Shown: positions 17,332 through 28,650, counted from the stretch's first letter. The stretch: 64,000 nucleotides of DNA from Betaproteobacteria bacterium (GCA_016861105.1 BOKS01000001.1:1-64000), one strand, 5' to 3'. Made by a program: numbers and translations. The notes: generated by a model from the sequence alone, not told the origin.

Positions 17332-17931
17332 TCAGCCGCGCGGCCGGCGCCAGATCGCATCCTCCTGCTCCAGCTCGGCGAGGCGCGTGTCGAGCTCCGC
17401 GATGCGCCGGTCGGCCTCCGGCAGCAGCACGTCCGCGAGCGCGCGCGCGCGCCGGGAAGCCCGGTGGTACTCGCGCTCGAGGCGCTCGAGGTTGCCGTGC
17501 GACGCCGCCAGTGCGGCGCCGGCCTCGGCGAGCGCGCGGAACGCCTCGCGGCAGGCGTCGATCTCCGGCGAGCGGTCGAACGGAACGTCCGGCGGCGCGG
17601 CCACGGGCAGCGCGAGTGCGGCCTGCCGGAGCGTCACCCCCATCAACCCGCGCGCGGCGACGGTCACCCGCGCGTCGTGCGCCGCCGTCGCCGGGTAGGC
17701 CTGCAGCGCGTCGAGGCCGTGGCGCGCGACCGCCGCCGCGAGCGCTGCCAGCGCCGCGGCGTGCAGGTCCTCGACCGCGCGCAGGTACCCGCGGTGCCGG
17801 GCGAGCTCCTGCAGCATCGCGCCGGCGAGCAGCAGGCACTTCTCGTCGAGAAAGCCGTGGCCCTCGCGCATGGCGCGCCGCTCGTCGACGAGCTCGAGCA
17901 GCGCGCCGCGCGTGGGGGTGACGTCGGCCAT
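17332..17931 (-). CDS. ntpD: V/A-type ATPase subunit D (central rotor shaft)
   Basis: This 199-residue protein is mostly helical. The family start, PTRGALLELVDERRAMREGHGFLDEKCLLLA, is characteristic of V-type D subunits. A second long helix (about 130-195) forms the other half of the antiparallel coiled coil inside the A3B3 ring. The start lies 4 bases after the B subunit stop. It is the last ATPase gene in the operon order stalk-C-I-K-F-E-A-B-D. Confidence 0.9.
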   Translation of the reverse strand: MADVTPTRGALLELVDERRAMREGHGFLDEKCLLLAGAMLQELARHRGYLRAVEDLHAAALAALAAAVARHGLDALQAYPATAAHDARVTVAARGLMGVTLRQAALALPVAAPPDVPFDRSPEIDACREAFRALAEAGAALAASHGNLERLEREYHRASRRARALADVLLPEADRRIAELDTRLAELEQEDAIWRRPRG

Positions 17932-17934
17932 CGC

Positions 17935-19314
<1,380 letters not shown>

Positions 19315-19316
19315 CG

Positions 19317-21074
19317 TCAGCCTCCCGGCGCGGCGTCCGCGGTGCCCAGCGCCGCGAAGTCGCGCTCCAGCGCGCTCTCGAGCTCGCCGAAGCGCGCGAG
19401 CTCGTCGTCGCCGATCTCCTCGCCCATGCGCAGCAGCCGGCGCATCGACGGGACGCCCGCCACGCGGGACGGCGCGACGCCTGCCGCCAGCGCGTCGCCG
19501 GCGAGGTCGAGGAAGCGCGCGACCACGCGCATCATCGCGCCCTGCCGCGCCGGCCCGCAGCGGCGGTCGACCGGCGAGAACGCCGACTGCCGCAGCAGCG
19601 CCTCGTTGACGACGTCGGCGCACAGCAGTGCGAGCTGCTGGCGCGCCGGCAGCGCGTCCTTGCCGATGATGCGCGCCATCCGCTCGAGGCGCGCCTGCTC
19701 GTCCAGCAGCGTCAGGAAGCGCCGGCGCAGCTCGAGCCAGCGGCTGTTGCCCTGCGCCGTCCACCACGGCGCGAAGAGCGCCGCGTCCTCGGCGTAGGAG
19801 TGCAGCGGGTCGACGGCGGGGTAGAAGCGCGCCTGCGCGCGCTTGACGTCAAGCGCCCAGAACGCCTTGACGTAGCGCTTGGTGTGGCTGGTCACGGGTT
19901 CCGAGAAGTCGCCGGACGGCGGGCTGATCGCGCCGATCGCCGTCACGCTGCCCACGCGCCCGCACAGCGTGTCGACGGTCGCCGCCCGCTCGTAGAACTC
20001 GGCGATGCGCGTGGCGAGGTAGGCCGGGTACCCGCCCTCGCCGGGAAGCTCGCCGAAGCGGCCCGACACCTCGCGCAGCGCCTCGGCCCAGCGCGACGTC
20101 GAATCCGCCATCAGCGCGACGTGCAGCCCCTGGTCGCGGAAGTACTCGGCGACGGTGATCGCCGAGTAGATCGAGGCCTCGCGCGCCGCGACCGGCATGT
20201 TCGACGTGTTCGCCACGATCACCGTGCGCTCCATCAGCGGCCGGCCGCTGCGCGGGTCGGTGAGCTCGGGGAACTCCGCGAGGACCTCGGCCATCTCGTT
20301 GCCGCGCTCGCCGCAGCCGACGTAGACGATGATGTCGGCGCTGCAGCCCTTGGCCAGCGTCTCCTGAAGCACCGTCTTGCCGGTGCCGAAGCCGCCCGGG
20401 ATCGCGGCCTTGCCGCCCTGGGCGACCGGGAACAGCGCGTCGAGGATGCGCTGGCCGGTGACCAGCGGCACGCCCGGCGGCCGGCGCGCGAGCACCGGAC
20501 GCGGCGTGCGCACCGGCCACGCGTGCGTCATCGCGACGTCCTCGATCCGGCCGTCGGCGGTGCGCAGCGTGCAGATCGTCTCCGTGTCGAGCCGCTCGCC
20601 GCCCTCCACGACGGACAGCACGGTGCCGGCGAGCGTGGGCGGAAGCAGGCACGCCTGCGCGCGGCTGCCCTCGCGCGAGGCCTCGCCGAGGATCGCGCCG
20701 GGGCGAAGCGCGTCGCCGGCGGCGATCGCCGGCACGAACGCGAAGCGCTCGCCGGCGGCATGACGCAGTCCGGGCCGCACGAAGGCGGAGCCGGTGTGCT
20801 CGAGCGGGCGCAGCAGCCCGTCGAACATGCGGCCGAGCAGCGCGGGGCCGAGCGGGATCGACAGCGGCAGGCCGCGTCCGGTGACGGTCACGCCCGGACG
20901 CAGGCCGGTGGTGTCCTCGTAGACCTGCACGACGATCGTGTCGCCGTCGAGCTTGACGACCTCGCCGAGCAGCGCGCGCTCGCCGACCTCGACCGCCTCG
21001 CGCAGCGCGAACGGCCCGCTCGCCCGCGCGCGCAGCACCGGCCCGCCCACCGCGACGATCTCGGCGCGGCTCAC
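19317..21074 (-). CDS. ntpA: V/A-type ATPase subunit A (catalytic)
   Basis: This 585-residue catalytic subunit has the P-loop GGFGTGKT at about residue 232, followed by YVGCGERGNEMAEVL with the catalytic glutamate (GER). The non-homologous insertion unique to V/A-type A subunits lies at about 115-185. MADSTSRWAEALREVSGR and EGGYPAYL are strongly conserved. A GTG at 21074 (VSRAEIVAVGG) is the family-like start. Whether the enzyme makes or uses ATP is not evident from sequence. Proteobacteria normally rely on an F-type enzyme, so this is likely an accessory ion pump. Confidence 0.95.
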   Translation of the reverse strand: MSRAEIVAVGGPVLRARASGPFALREAVEVGERALLGEVVKLDGDTIVVQVYEDTTGLRPGVTVTGRGLPLSIPLGPALLGRMFDGLLRPLEHTGSAFVRPGLRHAAGERFAFVPAIAAGDALRPGAILGEASREGSRAQACLLPPTLAGTVLSVVEGGERLDTETICTLRTADGRIEDVAMTHAWPVRTPRPVLARRPPGVPLVTGQRILDALFPVAQGGKAAIPGGFGTGKTVLQETLAKGCSADIIVYVGCGERGNEMAEVLAEFPELTDPRSGRPLMERTVIVANTSNMPVAAREASIYSAITVAEYFRDQGLHVALMADSTSRWAEALREVSGRFGELPGEGGYPAYLATRIAEFYERAATVDTLCGRVGSVTAIGAISPPSGDFSEPVTSHTKRYVKAFWALDVKRAQARFYPAVDPLHSYAEDAALFAPWWTAQGNSRWLELRRRFLTLLDEQARLERMARIIGKDALPARQQLALLCADVVNEALLRQSAFSPVDRRCGPARQGAMMRVVARFLDLAGDALAAGVAPSRVAGVPSMRRLLRMGEEIGDDELARFGELESALERDFAALGTADAAPGG

Positions 21075-21135
21075 GCTTCCTCGCTCCGCGCCACGCGCTG
21101 CGGCGCTCTCGCGTCCTCGGAACGGTGTGTCCGGA

Positions 21136-21828
21136 TCACGCTTCGTCCTCCCGTGCCGCGGCGTCCGCGTGGTGCAGCAGCCGCGCGCCAATGCGCGCGC
21201 GATCGGCGAGCAGGCCGGCGAGCCGCGCGTCGACGCGCGTGCCCTGCGCGCCGATGGCGAGCCCGGCCTGCAGCGTCGCGTCGCCGGCCAGCGACGGTGC
21301 GTGACCGGTCGCGCGCTCGATCGCGTCGGCGAGCGCCGCACGCTCGGCGCCTGCCCACGCCACGGGATGGACGACCTCCCACGTCGTCCGCGGCAGCACG
21401 GCGCGCGCCTGCGCGAGCGCCTGCGCGACCCACGCGGCGCGTCCGCCGGCGTCGGCCCAGCGCGCGCGCAGCGCGCCGGGCAGCGCGGCGAGTCCGGCGT
21501 CCACGAGGGCGGCATTGCGCTGCTGCAGCGCGAGCCGACGGCGCGTGTCGAGCGCCGCCTGTGCGGCAGCGACGCGATCGCGGTGCCGCCGGCGCTCGTC
21601 CTCGTACGCGGCCTTCACCGTCGAGCGCGCCCGCGCATGTGCCTCGCGCCGGATGCGGGCGGCCTCGTCGTGTGCGGCCTGGAGCACGGTGGCGACGCGC
21701 GCTGCGGCGTCGTCGTCGACCAGGCGGATCAGCGCTCCGGCGTTGCGTGCGACTTCCTGTGCCGCCGCGTTCGCGCCCGCACCGGTGGCGACGAGGCGAT
21801 CGGAGCGGTGCGGCCCGGCGCCGCCCAT
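21136..21828 (-). CDS. V/A-type ATPase subunit E-like (peripheral stalk)
   Basis: This 230-residue protein has a long charged helix rich in Ala, Arg and Glu (about 40-110), followed by a globular C-terminal part. That is the layout of peripheral stalk subunit E. Sequence identity is too low to be sure of the letter, but the position between F and A and the size support it. It starts one base after the F subunit gene, and 61 bases separate it from the A start. Confidence 0.72.
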   Translation of the reverse strand: MGGAGPHRSDRLVATGAGANAAAQEVARNAGALIRLVDDDAAARVATVLQAAHDEAARIRREAHARARSTVKAAYEDERRRHRDRVAAAQAALDTRRRLALQQRNAALVDAGLAALPGALRARWADAGGRAAWVAQALAQARAVLPRTTWEVVHPVAWAGAERAALADAIERATGHAPSLAGDATLQAGLAIGAQGTRVDARLAGLLADRARIGARLLHHADAAAREDEA

Positions 21829-21829
21829 G

Positions 21830-22126
21830 TCAGCCCTCCAGCCCCAGCGTGCGGGCGATCCGCGCGCCGATGTCCGGCATGCGCGCGTCGCCCTGCGTGT
21901 CCGGCAGGATCGCGATCGGCGGATCGCCCGCGGCCACGGCGTCGCGCAGCGCCGCCACGTCGATGCGAGCGGCGACGCCGGCGCACAGCAGCACCAGCGA
22001 AGACTGCGAGCGCGCCGCGTCGAGCGCGGCCCGCTCGCCTCCCGCCGCAGGCACGATCGTGGCGAGGCCGGCCAGGCGGAAGCCGGCCGCCGTCACCTCG
22101 TCGCCGACGTAGCAGGGCGCGGGCAC
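21830..22126 (-). CDS. V/A-type ATPase subunit F
   Basis: This 98-residue protein has a YVGDEVTAAGFRLAGL start that matches the Rossmann-like F subunit, which docks on the D shaft. PPIAILPD near residue 70 fits the last strand. It starts 4 bases after the proteolipid stop. The short spacing on both sides shows tight co-translation with its neighbours. Confidence 0.82.
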   Translation of the reverse strand: MPAPCYVGDEVTAAGFRLAGLATIVPAAGGERAALDAARSQSSLVLLCAGVAARIDVAALRDAVAAGDPPIAILPDTQGDARMPDIGARIARTLGLEG

Positions 22127-22130
22127 CGGA

Positions 22131-22481
22131 TCACACGAGCTTGTTCAGGATCAGGATCGACACGATCAGGCCGTAGATCGCGATGCCCTCCGCGAGGCCG
22201 ACGAAGATCAGCAGCCGGCCGAACAGTTCCGGCTTCTCGGCCAGCGCGCCGATCGCCGCCGTGCCGACTTTCGCCACGGCGTAGCCGGCGCCCAGCGCCG
22301 CCAGCGCGGTGGACACGCTGGCGGCGAGCAGGCCGAGGCTCCACGCGTCGGCGGCCAGCCCGCCGGCGGCGGGGGCGGCCGCCGCGGCCGCCGGCGCGAG
22401 CGCGGCCAGCAGCGTGGCGGCGGTGGCGAGGACGAGCGTCAGCGCGACGAGCGCGGCGACGAAGCGGGGAACGGGTCTCAT
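22131..22481 (-). CDS. ntpK: V/A-type ATPase subunit K/c (proteolipid)
   Basis: This 116-residue protein has an N-terminal hydrophobic leader (about 8-40, ending AAAAAPAAGG). A single helical hairpin follows: SLGLLAASVSTALAALGAG, then the polar loop KVGTAAIGALAEKPELF, then LLIFVGLAEGIAIYGLIVS. The glutamate in AEGIAIYG is the ion carrier. A leader plus one hairpin resembles the Thermus L subunit rather than the four-helix Enterococcus K. I see no polar sodium-ligand glutamine in the first helix, so proton coupling is more likely (inference). Start and upstream stop overlap by four bases. Confidence 0.88.
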   Translation of the reverse strand: MRPVPRFVAALVALTLVLATAATLLAALAPAAAAAAPAAGGLAADAWSLGLLAASVSTALAALGAGYAVAKVGTAAIGALAEKPELFGRLLIFVGLAEGIAIYGLIVSILILNKLV

Positions 22482-24301
22482 CCGGCACTCCCGGTCGTGA
22501 TCGAAGGCGGCAGCGGCAGCGCGCGGAAGGCGCGGCCGCCGGCGGTGAGGAAGCGGGTGAAGAACTCGAAGAGCACGAGCCGCGTCGTCTGGATCGACAC
22601 GACCAGCGTCTCCAGCACGATGACCACGACGTTGCCCGCGACGAGCACGAGGCCCTTCACCGCGAGGCTGTCGCTCGCCGCCATGAGCGCGACGATCGCC
22701 GACGACAGCCCCGCGTGCGCGAGCGCGAAGGCTCCGACGCGCGCGAACGACAGCGTGTTGATGAGGAGCTGCAGCCCGCGCTCGACGAGCTCGGCGAGCG
22801 CGGCGGCCGCGCCGAGCGCGCGTCGCTCGACCACGGCGTGTCCCGCCGCGAAGGCGACCGCCCCGGCGGCCGCGAGCGCGAGCATGCGCGGGTCGACCCA
22901 CGCGCCGAGCAGCCCCGCGTACACGACGAGCAGCATCGCGTCCGTGGCGAGCCAGCGTGGCAGCGTGCCCCGCCACCAGGCCTCGAGGCCGGCGAGCGCG
23001 AGGCCCAGCGCCAGCAGCAGGGCGCCGGCGACGATCGGGGCGACCAGCACGTCGAGCGGACGCTCCAGCGGCGCGACCCACAGCGCCGGGAGCGCGTGCA
23101 GGCTGAACACGCTGCCGAAGGCGAGGCCGAAGAGCGCCGCCGACACCCCGCCGGCCACGAACAGCCGCGCGATCGGAAAGCGGCGCCGCAGCGCGAAGCC
23201 GAGCGCGGCGATGACCAGCCCCTGGCCGACGTCGCCGAACATGTAGCCGAACAGCAGCGGCACCATGATCGCGAGCAGCACGCTGGGATCGACCTCGTCG
23301 CCGGCCGGCATCCCCAGCGCGCGCGCGAACACCTCGAACGGCCGCGCCCACGACGGGTTGGCGAACAGCAGCGGCGCGTGCGCGTCGGCCGGCGGCGGCG
23401 GGTAGTGCAGCAGCGCGCGTGCGCCGCAGCGCTCGAGCGCGGCGGCGAGCGTGGAAGGGTCCTCGGCGCTCGTCCAGCCCGTGACGAAGCAGAAGTGCTC
23501 GCCGGCCTCCAGCGCACGCACGTTGGCGAGCAGCCAGTCGAGCCGCTGCGCGTCGCCGAGCGCCTCGTGCAGCCCGTGGCGGCGCGCCAGCGCGTCGAGC
23601 GCGTCGCGGAGCCCGCGCTCGCGCGCCGCGACGGCGGGCGCCTGGGCGGCGATGTCCTCGAGCGTCCGTTGCGCGCTTCCGCGCAGCCACGGCGGCAGTG
23701 GGTGCACGCGCCCGTTCGCCGCCACGGCGTCCTGCGCCAGCGTGTCGATCTCGCGCTGCGGGCCGACCGCGAGCGCGAGCGACGTCTCGCCGACCGCGAG
23801 CGGGCGCAGCAGCGTGCGCGGCGGAGCGGGGGGCAGCGGTGCGCCCCGCGGCAGCGCGAGCAGCCGCGCGCGCAGCGTCGAACCGTCGCCCACCAGCCGG
23901 TCGAGCGCCAGCGGCGGCGTCCCGAGTCCCTGCAGCGCGCGCTCCCACAGCGCGAACTCGGCGCGCTGCGCCTCCAGCGCCTGCAGCTGCGCGATCACGG
24001 GCTCGGCCTCGTCGCGCCACGCGCGCAGCCGCGCGAGGTCGCGCGCGAGCAGCGCGGCCGGCGCCCCCGGGAAGGCCGACGGCGCGAGGCCGGAGCGCGG
24101 CCAGTAGGCGCGGTAGGCGCGCGCGAGCTCGGCGAATTGCGCGAGCAGCGGCTTCACGTCGGCAAAGGCGGCGGGCAGGCCGGCGGCGGGGCGCGCCTCG
24201 AGCTCGACGGCGCCGGTCGCCGCGAGCGCCTCGAGGGCGATCGTCGCGTCGTCGCGTGCGACCAGCGCCTCGAACCAGCGGGCGGGACGCGGGCGGATCA
24301 C
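22478..24301 (-). CDS. ntpI: V/A-type ATPase subunit I/a (membrane stator)
   Basis: This 607-residue protein has a soluble helical N-terminal half (about 1-330) and a membrane half with seven or eight helices. The membrane part includes IMVPLLFGYMFGDVGQGLVI, the family signature before the channel helices, and LLINTLSFARVGAFALAHAG with the essential arginine of the ion half-channel. It starts at GTG 24301, overlapping the upstream TGA. It is slightly shorter than the usual 630-660 residues. With the K ring it forms the ion path. Confidence 0.92.
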   Translation of the reverse strand: MIRPRPARWFEALVARDDATIALEALAATGAVELEARPAAGLPAAFADVKPLLAQFAELARAYRAYWPRSGLAPSAFPGAPAALLARDLARLRAWRDEAEPVIAQLQALEAQRAEFALWERALQGLGTPPLALDRLVGDGSTLRARLLALPRGAPLPPAPPRTLLRPLAVGETSLALAVGPQREIDTLAQDAVAANGRVHPLPPWLRGSAQRTLEDIAAQAPAVAARERGLRDALDALARRHGLHEALGDAQRLDWLLANVRALEAGEHFCFVTGWTSAEDPSTLAAALERCGARALLHYPPPPADAHAPLLFANPSWARPFEVFARALGMPAGDEVDPSVLLAIMVPLLFGYMFGDVGQGLVIAALGFALRRRFPIARLFVAGGVSAALFGLAFGSVFSLHALPALWVAPLERPLDVLVAPIVAGALLLALGLALAGLEAWWRGTLPRWLATDAMLLVVYAGLLGAWVDPRMLALAAAGAVAFAAGHAVVERRALGAAAALAELVERGLQLLINTLSFARVGAFALAHAGLSSAIVALMAASDSLAVKGLVLVAGNVVVIVLETLVVSIQTTRLVLFEFFTRFLTAGGRAFRALPLPPSITTGSAG

Positions 24302-25029
24302 GGCGCCAGCGGCACGCGCGGCAGCGCGGCGCGCCGCAGCAGTTCGCCGCGCAGGCGCTCGCCGTCGAGCAGGCACTGCGCGAGGTGGACGAAGACGGCC
24401 GCGGGCGACGCCGTGGCGCGGCGGAACAGCGAGCGCAGGGCCACTGCGAAGGCAGCGCGCAGCGCCGGACCGGTGCCCGCGTCCGCCGTGCGGAAGGCGG
24501 CGACGTGCGCGGCCACCGTGCGGTCGAGCGCGGCGAGCGTCGCGTCGCGGCGTGGCCAGCGATGGCGCCACGCGTCCGACCAGGCGCGCGCGACGTCGCC
24601 GCCGACGCGCCATGCGGGGGCCAGCGGTGCGAGCGGCGAAGGCGCGCGCGGCGGGCCGGGCCGCGCGTCGTGCCAGGCCGGGTCGTCGACGCCGGCGGGC
24701 AGCGCGTCGCCGCGCGCCAGCGTGCGCAACAGCGGCAGGTCGGGCAGCCAGGCGCACCAACGGACCGCGGGACGCCACTCGTCGGGCATCCAGCGCGCGA
24801 CCTCGTCGACGCGCGCCCGCCACCGTGCGCGCAGGTGCGCCTCAATCGCGTGCGCGTGCGCGCGTCCGTCCAGTCCCTCGACCCACGGCTCCAGCCCGCC
24901 GCCGCGCGCGGCGTCGAGCACGCCGGCGAGCGAACGCGGCGTCTCGACGCGGTGCCACTCGGCGGCATCCGGCCGGCGCGACTGGCGCGCGGCCACGCGC
25001 GCCCACGCGTACTCGACGCTGCCCGTCAT
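24298..25029 (-). CDS. Probable V/A-type ATPase subunit C-like
   Basis: This 243-residue protein is Trp- and Arg-rich. It begins SVEYAWARVAARQSRRP, similar to the YxxARxxA start of AC39/C subunits, and has repeated short helices. Position (between the first stalk gene and subunit I) and size suggest the C subunit that links rotor shaft and proteolipid ring. Sequence support alone is modest. It overlaps both neighbours by four bases (ATGA and GTGA). Confidence 0.62.
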   Translation of the reverse strand: MTGSVEYAWARVAARQSRRPDAAEWHRVETPRSLAGVLDAARGGGLEPWVEGLDGRAHAHAIEAHLRARWRARVDEVARWMPDEWRPAVRWCAWLPDLPLLRTLARGDALPAGVDDPAWHDARPGPPRAPSPLAPLAPAWRVGGDVARAWSDAWRHRWPRRDATLAALDRTVAAHVAAFRTADAGTGPALRAAFAVALRSLFRRATASPAAVFVHLAQCLLDGERLRGELLRRAALPRVPLAP

Positions 25030-25370
25030 CGCCGCCCGCCCGTCAGCCCGGCCGCCACGGCGGCGGCGGCGCGCGCCACCAGCCGCGCGTCGACCGTCGC
25101 CGGGTCGCGCCCCGCGGGCGCATCGCGGTCCGTCGCGTCGAGGCGCGCGACGGCGCCGGCCGTGTGCGCCTCGAACACGCTGCGCATGGCGCGGATGCGC
25201 CGCTCGGCCCGCGTGCCGATCGCGCGCGCGTCGGTGCGTGCGGTGTCGATGATCGCTTCGGCGCTGCGTGCGGCATCGCGCATCGATGCCTCGGCCGCGG
25301 CCTCCGCGGCGAGCACGCGGCGGATCGCGTCGTCGACGCCGGCCGTGTCGATCCAGGGGCGCGCTTTCAT
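25026..25370 (-). CDS. V/A-type ATPase peripheral stalk subunit (G/H-like)
   Basis: This 114-residue protein has one long Ala/Arg/Glu-rich helix from about residue 14 to 80, without membrane segments. It matches the coiled-coil stalk subunit that pairs with E. It is the first gene of the ATPase operon, as the stalk gene is in Enterococcus ntpF. The ATG at 25370 faces a 353-base divergent region shared with the hydrogenase operon. Confidence 0.62.
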   Translation of the reverse strand: MKARPWIDTAGVDDAIRRVLAAEAAAEASMRDAARSAEAIIDTARTDARAIGTRAERRIRAMRSVFEAHTAGAVARLDATDRDAPAGRDPATVDARLVARAAAAVAAGLTGGRR

Positions 25371-25514
25371 CGCCGGCTGGGGGCGCCGGCGCGCCCTGCC
25401 GCGCCGCGTCGCGGCCGTCGGCGCGCCGCGCCCGGTGCACGTACGGGACGGACCTGGCTCGCGCGGGGCGGCGGCATCGGGGCTCCCCGGAAGGCCGGCC
25501 GCGGCGCGCCCACC

Positions 25515-25533
25515 TGTAACGGGTTCCGTTACA
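25515..25533. promoter_or_regulatory. Palindromic operator TGTAACGG-N3-CCGTTACA
   Basis: TGTAACGGGTTCCGTTACA is a perfect 8-bp inverted repeat with a 3-base centre. A close relative (GTAAC-N7-GTTAC with the same spacing) lies at 33646-33663, just before the maturation genes. I saw this pair nowhere else in the window. It is 190 bases before hoxK and 145 bases before the ATPase operon on the other strand, so it could serve either, but the second copy points to the hydrogenase. The regulator is unknown. Confidence 0.65.
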
Positions 25534-25599
25534 AGACGCTCGTCCGGCCGGACGTTGTGATGCGCACGGTCAAGCTTAGGCCGCAGGCGCCCGGTCCGA

Positions 25600-25648
25600 T
25601 TGACGAATGTCAACGAGGCCGGGTAGGGCGCGGTTCCTAATAGCCCCC
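25600..25648 (+). promoter_or_regulatory. FNR-type box and class II promoter for the hydrogenase operon
   Basis: TTGACGAATGTCAA (25600-25613) is a perfect TTGAC-N4-GTCAA dyad of the FNR/ANR type. CCTAAT at 25636-25641 fits a -10 element and would place the start site near 25648. That puts the dyad centre at -41.5, the standard position for FNR-activated class II promoters. The leader to the ATG at 25724 would be about 76 bases. Confidence 0.65.
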
Positions 25649-25723
25649 GACGCGGTCCGCCGGCAGCGGCGATCGCGCGATCCGAACCGCAGCTTTCGTC
25701 CCGGCGAGGGGAGAACCAGCCAA

Positions 25724-26830
25724 ATGTCCGACACCTACTACGACCTGATGCGACGGCAGGGCATCTCGCGCCGCAGCTTCCTCAAGTTCTGCAGCCTCAC
25801 CGCGGCCTCGCTGGGCCTGGGCGAGGCGGGCGCGCAGCAGATCGCGCAGGCGATGGAGACCAAGCAGCGCACCCCGGTCATCTGGATCGAGGGCCTCGAG
25901 TGCACGTGCTGCAGCGAGTCGTTCATCCGCTCGGCGCACCCGCTCGCGAAGGACGTCGTCCTGTCGATGCTCTCGCTCGACTACCACATGACGCTGTCGG
26001 CGGCCGCCGGCGAGCAGCTGCGCGCGAACGCGCACGAGACGATCAAGAAGCACAAGGGCAACTACATCCTCGCCGTCGAGGGCAACCCGCCGCTCGCCGA
26101 GGAGGGGAACTACTGCATCTACTACGGCAAGCCGTTCGTCGACGTGCTGCGCGAGTACGCGAAGGACGCGAAGGCCGTCATCTCGTGGGGCAGCTGCGCG
26201 TCGTGGGGCTGCGTGCAGGCGGCGAAGCCCAATCCGACGCGCGCCACGCCGATCCACAAGGTGATCACCGACAAGCCGATCATCAAGGTGCCCGGCTGCC
26301 CGCCGATCGCCGAGGTGATGACCGGCGTGGTGACGTACATGCTGACGTTCGACCGCCTGCCCGACCTCGACGCGCAGGGCCGGCCGAAGATGTTCTACGG
26401 CCAGCGCGTGCACGACAAGTGCTACCGCCGCCCGCACTTCGACGCGGGCCAGTTCGTCGAGGCCTTCGACGACGAGGGCGCGCGCAAGGGCTACTGCCTC
26501 TACAAGGTCGGGTGCAAGGGGCCGACGACGTACAACGCGTGCTCGGCCACGCGCTGGAACGAGGGGCTGTCGTTCCCGATCCAGTCGGGCCACGGCTGCA
26601 TCGGCTGCTCCGAGGACGACTTCTGGGACAAGGGCTCGTTCTACGACCACCTGACGACGATCCGCGCGCCGGGGCTCGCGAACCTCGGCGTCGAGGGCAC
26701 GGCGAACCGCATCGGCCTCGCCGCGCTGGGCGTCGCGGGCGCCGCGCTCGCCGCGCACGCGGCGGTGTCGGCGATCAAGCAGGCTTCCTCGCGCGGCCGC
26801 AACGACCGCGTGAGCGACGTGGAGAAGTGA
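25724..26830 (+). CDS. hoxK: Membrane-bound [NiFe] hydrogenase small subunit, O2-tolerant type (HoxK/HyaA)
   Basis: This 368-residue Fe-S subunit has a Tat signal ([12 protein letters not shown], about 14-25) and a C-terminal membrane anchor (about 328-350). The proximal cluster ligands are C60, C62, C63, C158, C163 and C192 (motifs [22 protein letters not shown]). C62 and C163 are the two extra cysteines known to make the [4Fe-3S] cluster of O2-tolerant group 1d enzymes. Medial and distal cluster motifs ([18 protein letters not shown]) are intact. The ATG at 25724 has a GGGGAGA ribosome site. The protein passes electrons from the active site to cytochrome b HoxZ in the periplasmic face of the membrane. 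Confidence 0.97.
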   Translation: MSDTYYDLMRRQGISRRSFLKFCSLTAASLGLGEAGAQQIAQAMETKQRTPVIWIEGLECTCCSESFIRSAHPLAKDVVLSMLSLDYHMTLSAAAGEQLRANAHETIKKHKGNYILAVEGNPPLAEEGNYCIYYGKPFVDVLREYAKDAKAVISWGSCASWGCVQAAKPNPTRATPIHKVITDKPIIKVPGCPPIAEVMTGVVTYMLTFDRLPDLDAQGRPKMFYGQRVHDKCYRRPHFDAGQFVEAFDDEGARKGYCLYKVGCKGPTTYNACSATRWNEGLSFPIQSGHGCIGCSEDDFWDKGSFYDHLTTIRAPGLANLGVEGTANRIGLAALGVAGAALAAHAAVSAIKQASSRGRNDRVSDVEK

Positions 26831-26831
26831 C

Positions 26832-28625
26832 ATGGCGACCTACCAGACACAGGGCTTCACGCTCGACAACAGCGGCAAGCGGGTCGTCGTCGATCCGATC
26901 TGCCGGATCGAGGGGCACCTCCGCATCGAGGTGAACGTCGACAAGGACAACGTGATCCGCAACGCGGTGTCCACCGGCACGATGTGGCGCGGCCTCGAGG
27001 TGATCCTCAAGGGCCGCGACCCGCGCGACGCGTGGGCGTTCGTCGAGCGCATCTGCGGCGTGTGCACCGGCGTGCACGCGCTCGCGTCGGTGCGCTCGGT
27101 CGAGGACGCGCTGGGCATCCGCATCCCGAAGAACGCGAACATCATCCGCAACCTGATGCACGCGACGCTGTACGCCCAGGACCACCTCGTCCACTTCTAC
27201 CACCTGCACGCGCTGGACTGGGTCGACGTCGTGTCGGCGCTCAAGGCCGACCCGAAGAAGACCTCGGAGATCCAGCAGGCGATCTCGCCGTGGCCGATGA
27301 GCTCGCCGGCGTACTTCCGCGAGGTGCAGAACCGCCTGAGGAAGTTCGTCGAGAGCGGCCAGCTCGGCATCTTCAACAACGCCTACTGGGGTCACCCGGC
27401 GTACAAGCTGCCGCCCGAGGTCAACCTGCTGGCGACGACGCACTACCTCGAGGCGCTCGACTTCCAGAAGGAGATCGTCAAGATCCAGACGATCTTCGGC
27501 GGCAAGAACCCGCACCCGAACTGGCTGGTCGGCGGCGTGCCCTCGCCGATCAACGTCGACGGCACCGGGGCGATCGGCGCGATCAACATGACGTCGCTCA
27601 ACCAGGTCAAGGAGATCTGCGACCGCACGATCGAGTTCATCGAGCAGGTCTACCTGCCCGACCTGATCGCCGTCGCCGGGTTCTACAAGGACTGGGCGAA
27701 GATCGGCGGCGGGCTCGCGGGCCAGAACGTGCTGTCGTACGGCGAGTTCCCCGAGATCGCGAACGACTACAGCAACAAGAGCATGTACTTCCCCTCGGGC
27801 GTGATCCTGGGCGGCGACCTCGCCAAGGTCCAGGACGTCGACCTCAAGGCGCCCGACCAGGTGCAGGAGTGGGTCACGCACAGCTGGTACAAGTACGCGC
27901 AGGAGCAGAACGGGCTGCACCCCTTCGACGGCGTCACCGAGCCGAACTTCGTGCTCGGGCCGAACACCAAGGGCGACCGCAAGGAGATCAAGGAGGTCGA
28001 CGAGGCCGCGAAGTACTCGTGGGTGAAGTCGCCGCGCTGGAAGGGCCACGCGGTCGAGGTCGGCCCGCTCGCGCGCTACCTCGTCGCCTACGCCCGCGGC
28101 CACAAGGAGGTGAAGGAGCAGGTCGACGCCGTGCTGAAGCAGCTGGACGTGCCGGTCGCGGCGCTGTTCTCGACGCTCGGCCGCACGGCCGCGCGCGGCC
28201 TCGAGGCGCAGCTCGCCGCGAGGAAGATGCGCCAGTACCACGCCGACCTGGTCGCCAACATCAAGGCCGGCGACCTCGCCACCGCCAACGTCGAGAAGTG
28301 GGAGCCGTCGACGTGGCCGGCCGAGGCGAAGGGCGTCGCGCCGTGCGAAGCGCCGCGCGGCGCGCTGGCGCACTGGGTGAAGATCAAGGGCGGCCGGATC
28401 GACAGCTACCAGGCCGTGGTGCCGACGACGTGGAACGCGGGCCCGCGCGACGCGCGCAACCAGATCGGTGCGTACGAGGCGGCGCTGATGAACACGCCGA
28501 TGGCCAGGCCCGAGCAGCCGCTCGAGATCCTGCGCACCGTGCACAGCTTCGACCCCTGCCTCGCCTGCGCGACGCACGTGATGTCGCCGGAGGGCGAGGA
28601 ACTCGTCGCGGTGAAGGTGCGCTAG
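26832..28625 (+). CDS. hoxG: Membrane-bound [NiFe] hydrogenase large subunit (HoxG/HyaB)
   Basis: This 597-residue catalytic subunit contains the four Ni-binding cysteines: C75 and C78 in [11 protein letters not shown], and C576 and C579 in DPCLACATH. After H582 a 15-residue tail (starting VMSPEGEE) remains for removal by the maturation protease, encoded here at 33673. The gene starts one base after the small-subunit stop. It splits H2 to protons and electrons, and is exported with the small subunit through its Tat signal. Length is normal for group 1d. Confidence 0.97.
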   Translation: MATYQTQGFTLDNSGKRVVVDPICRIEGHLRIEVNVDKDNVIRNAVSTGTMWRGLEVILKGRDPRDAWAFVERICGVCTGVHALASVRSVEDALGIRIPKNANIIRNLMHATLYAQDHLVHFYHLHALDWVDVVSALKADPKKTSEIQQAISPWPMSSPAYFREVQNRLRKFVESGQLGIFNNAYWGHPAYKLPPEVNLLATTHYLEALDFQKEIVKIQTIFGGKNPHPNWLVGGVPSPINVDGTGAIGAINMTSLNQVKEICDRTIEFIEQVYLPDLIAVAGFYKDWAKIGGGLAGQNVLSYGEFPEIANDYSNKSMYFPSGVILGGDLAKVQDVDLKAPDQVQEWVTHSWYKYAQEQNGLHPFDGVTEPNFVLGPNTKGDRKEIKEVDEAAKYSWVKSPRWKGHAVEVGPLARYLVAYARGHKEVKEQVDAVLKQLDVPVAALFSTLGRTAARGLEAQLAARKMRQYHADLVANIKAGDLATANVEKWEPSTWPAEAKGVAPCEAPRGALAHWVKIKGGRIDSYQAVVPTTWNAGPRDARNQIGAYEAALMNTPMARPEQPLEILRTVHSFDPCLACATHVMSPEGEELVAVKVR

Positions 28626-28650
28626 CGCCCCCGGGCAAAGGAGCCGGACA

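Noticed and set aside
19844-19861. Palindrome GCGCTTGACGTCAAGCGC resembling an FNR half-site pair
   Set aside because: It has no 4-base spacer and lies inside the coding sequence of the ATPase A subunit, so chance is more likely.
25450-25465. TGGCTCGCGCGGGGCG as a sigma-54 promoter for the hydrogenase
   Set aside because: GG-N10-GC spacing exists, but the -12 TTGC is absent and the site is over 250 bases from hoxK; in such GC-rich DNA this arises by chance.
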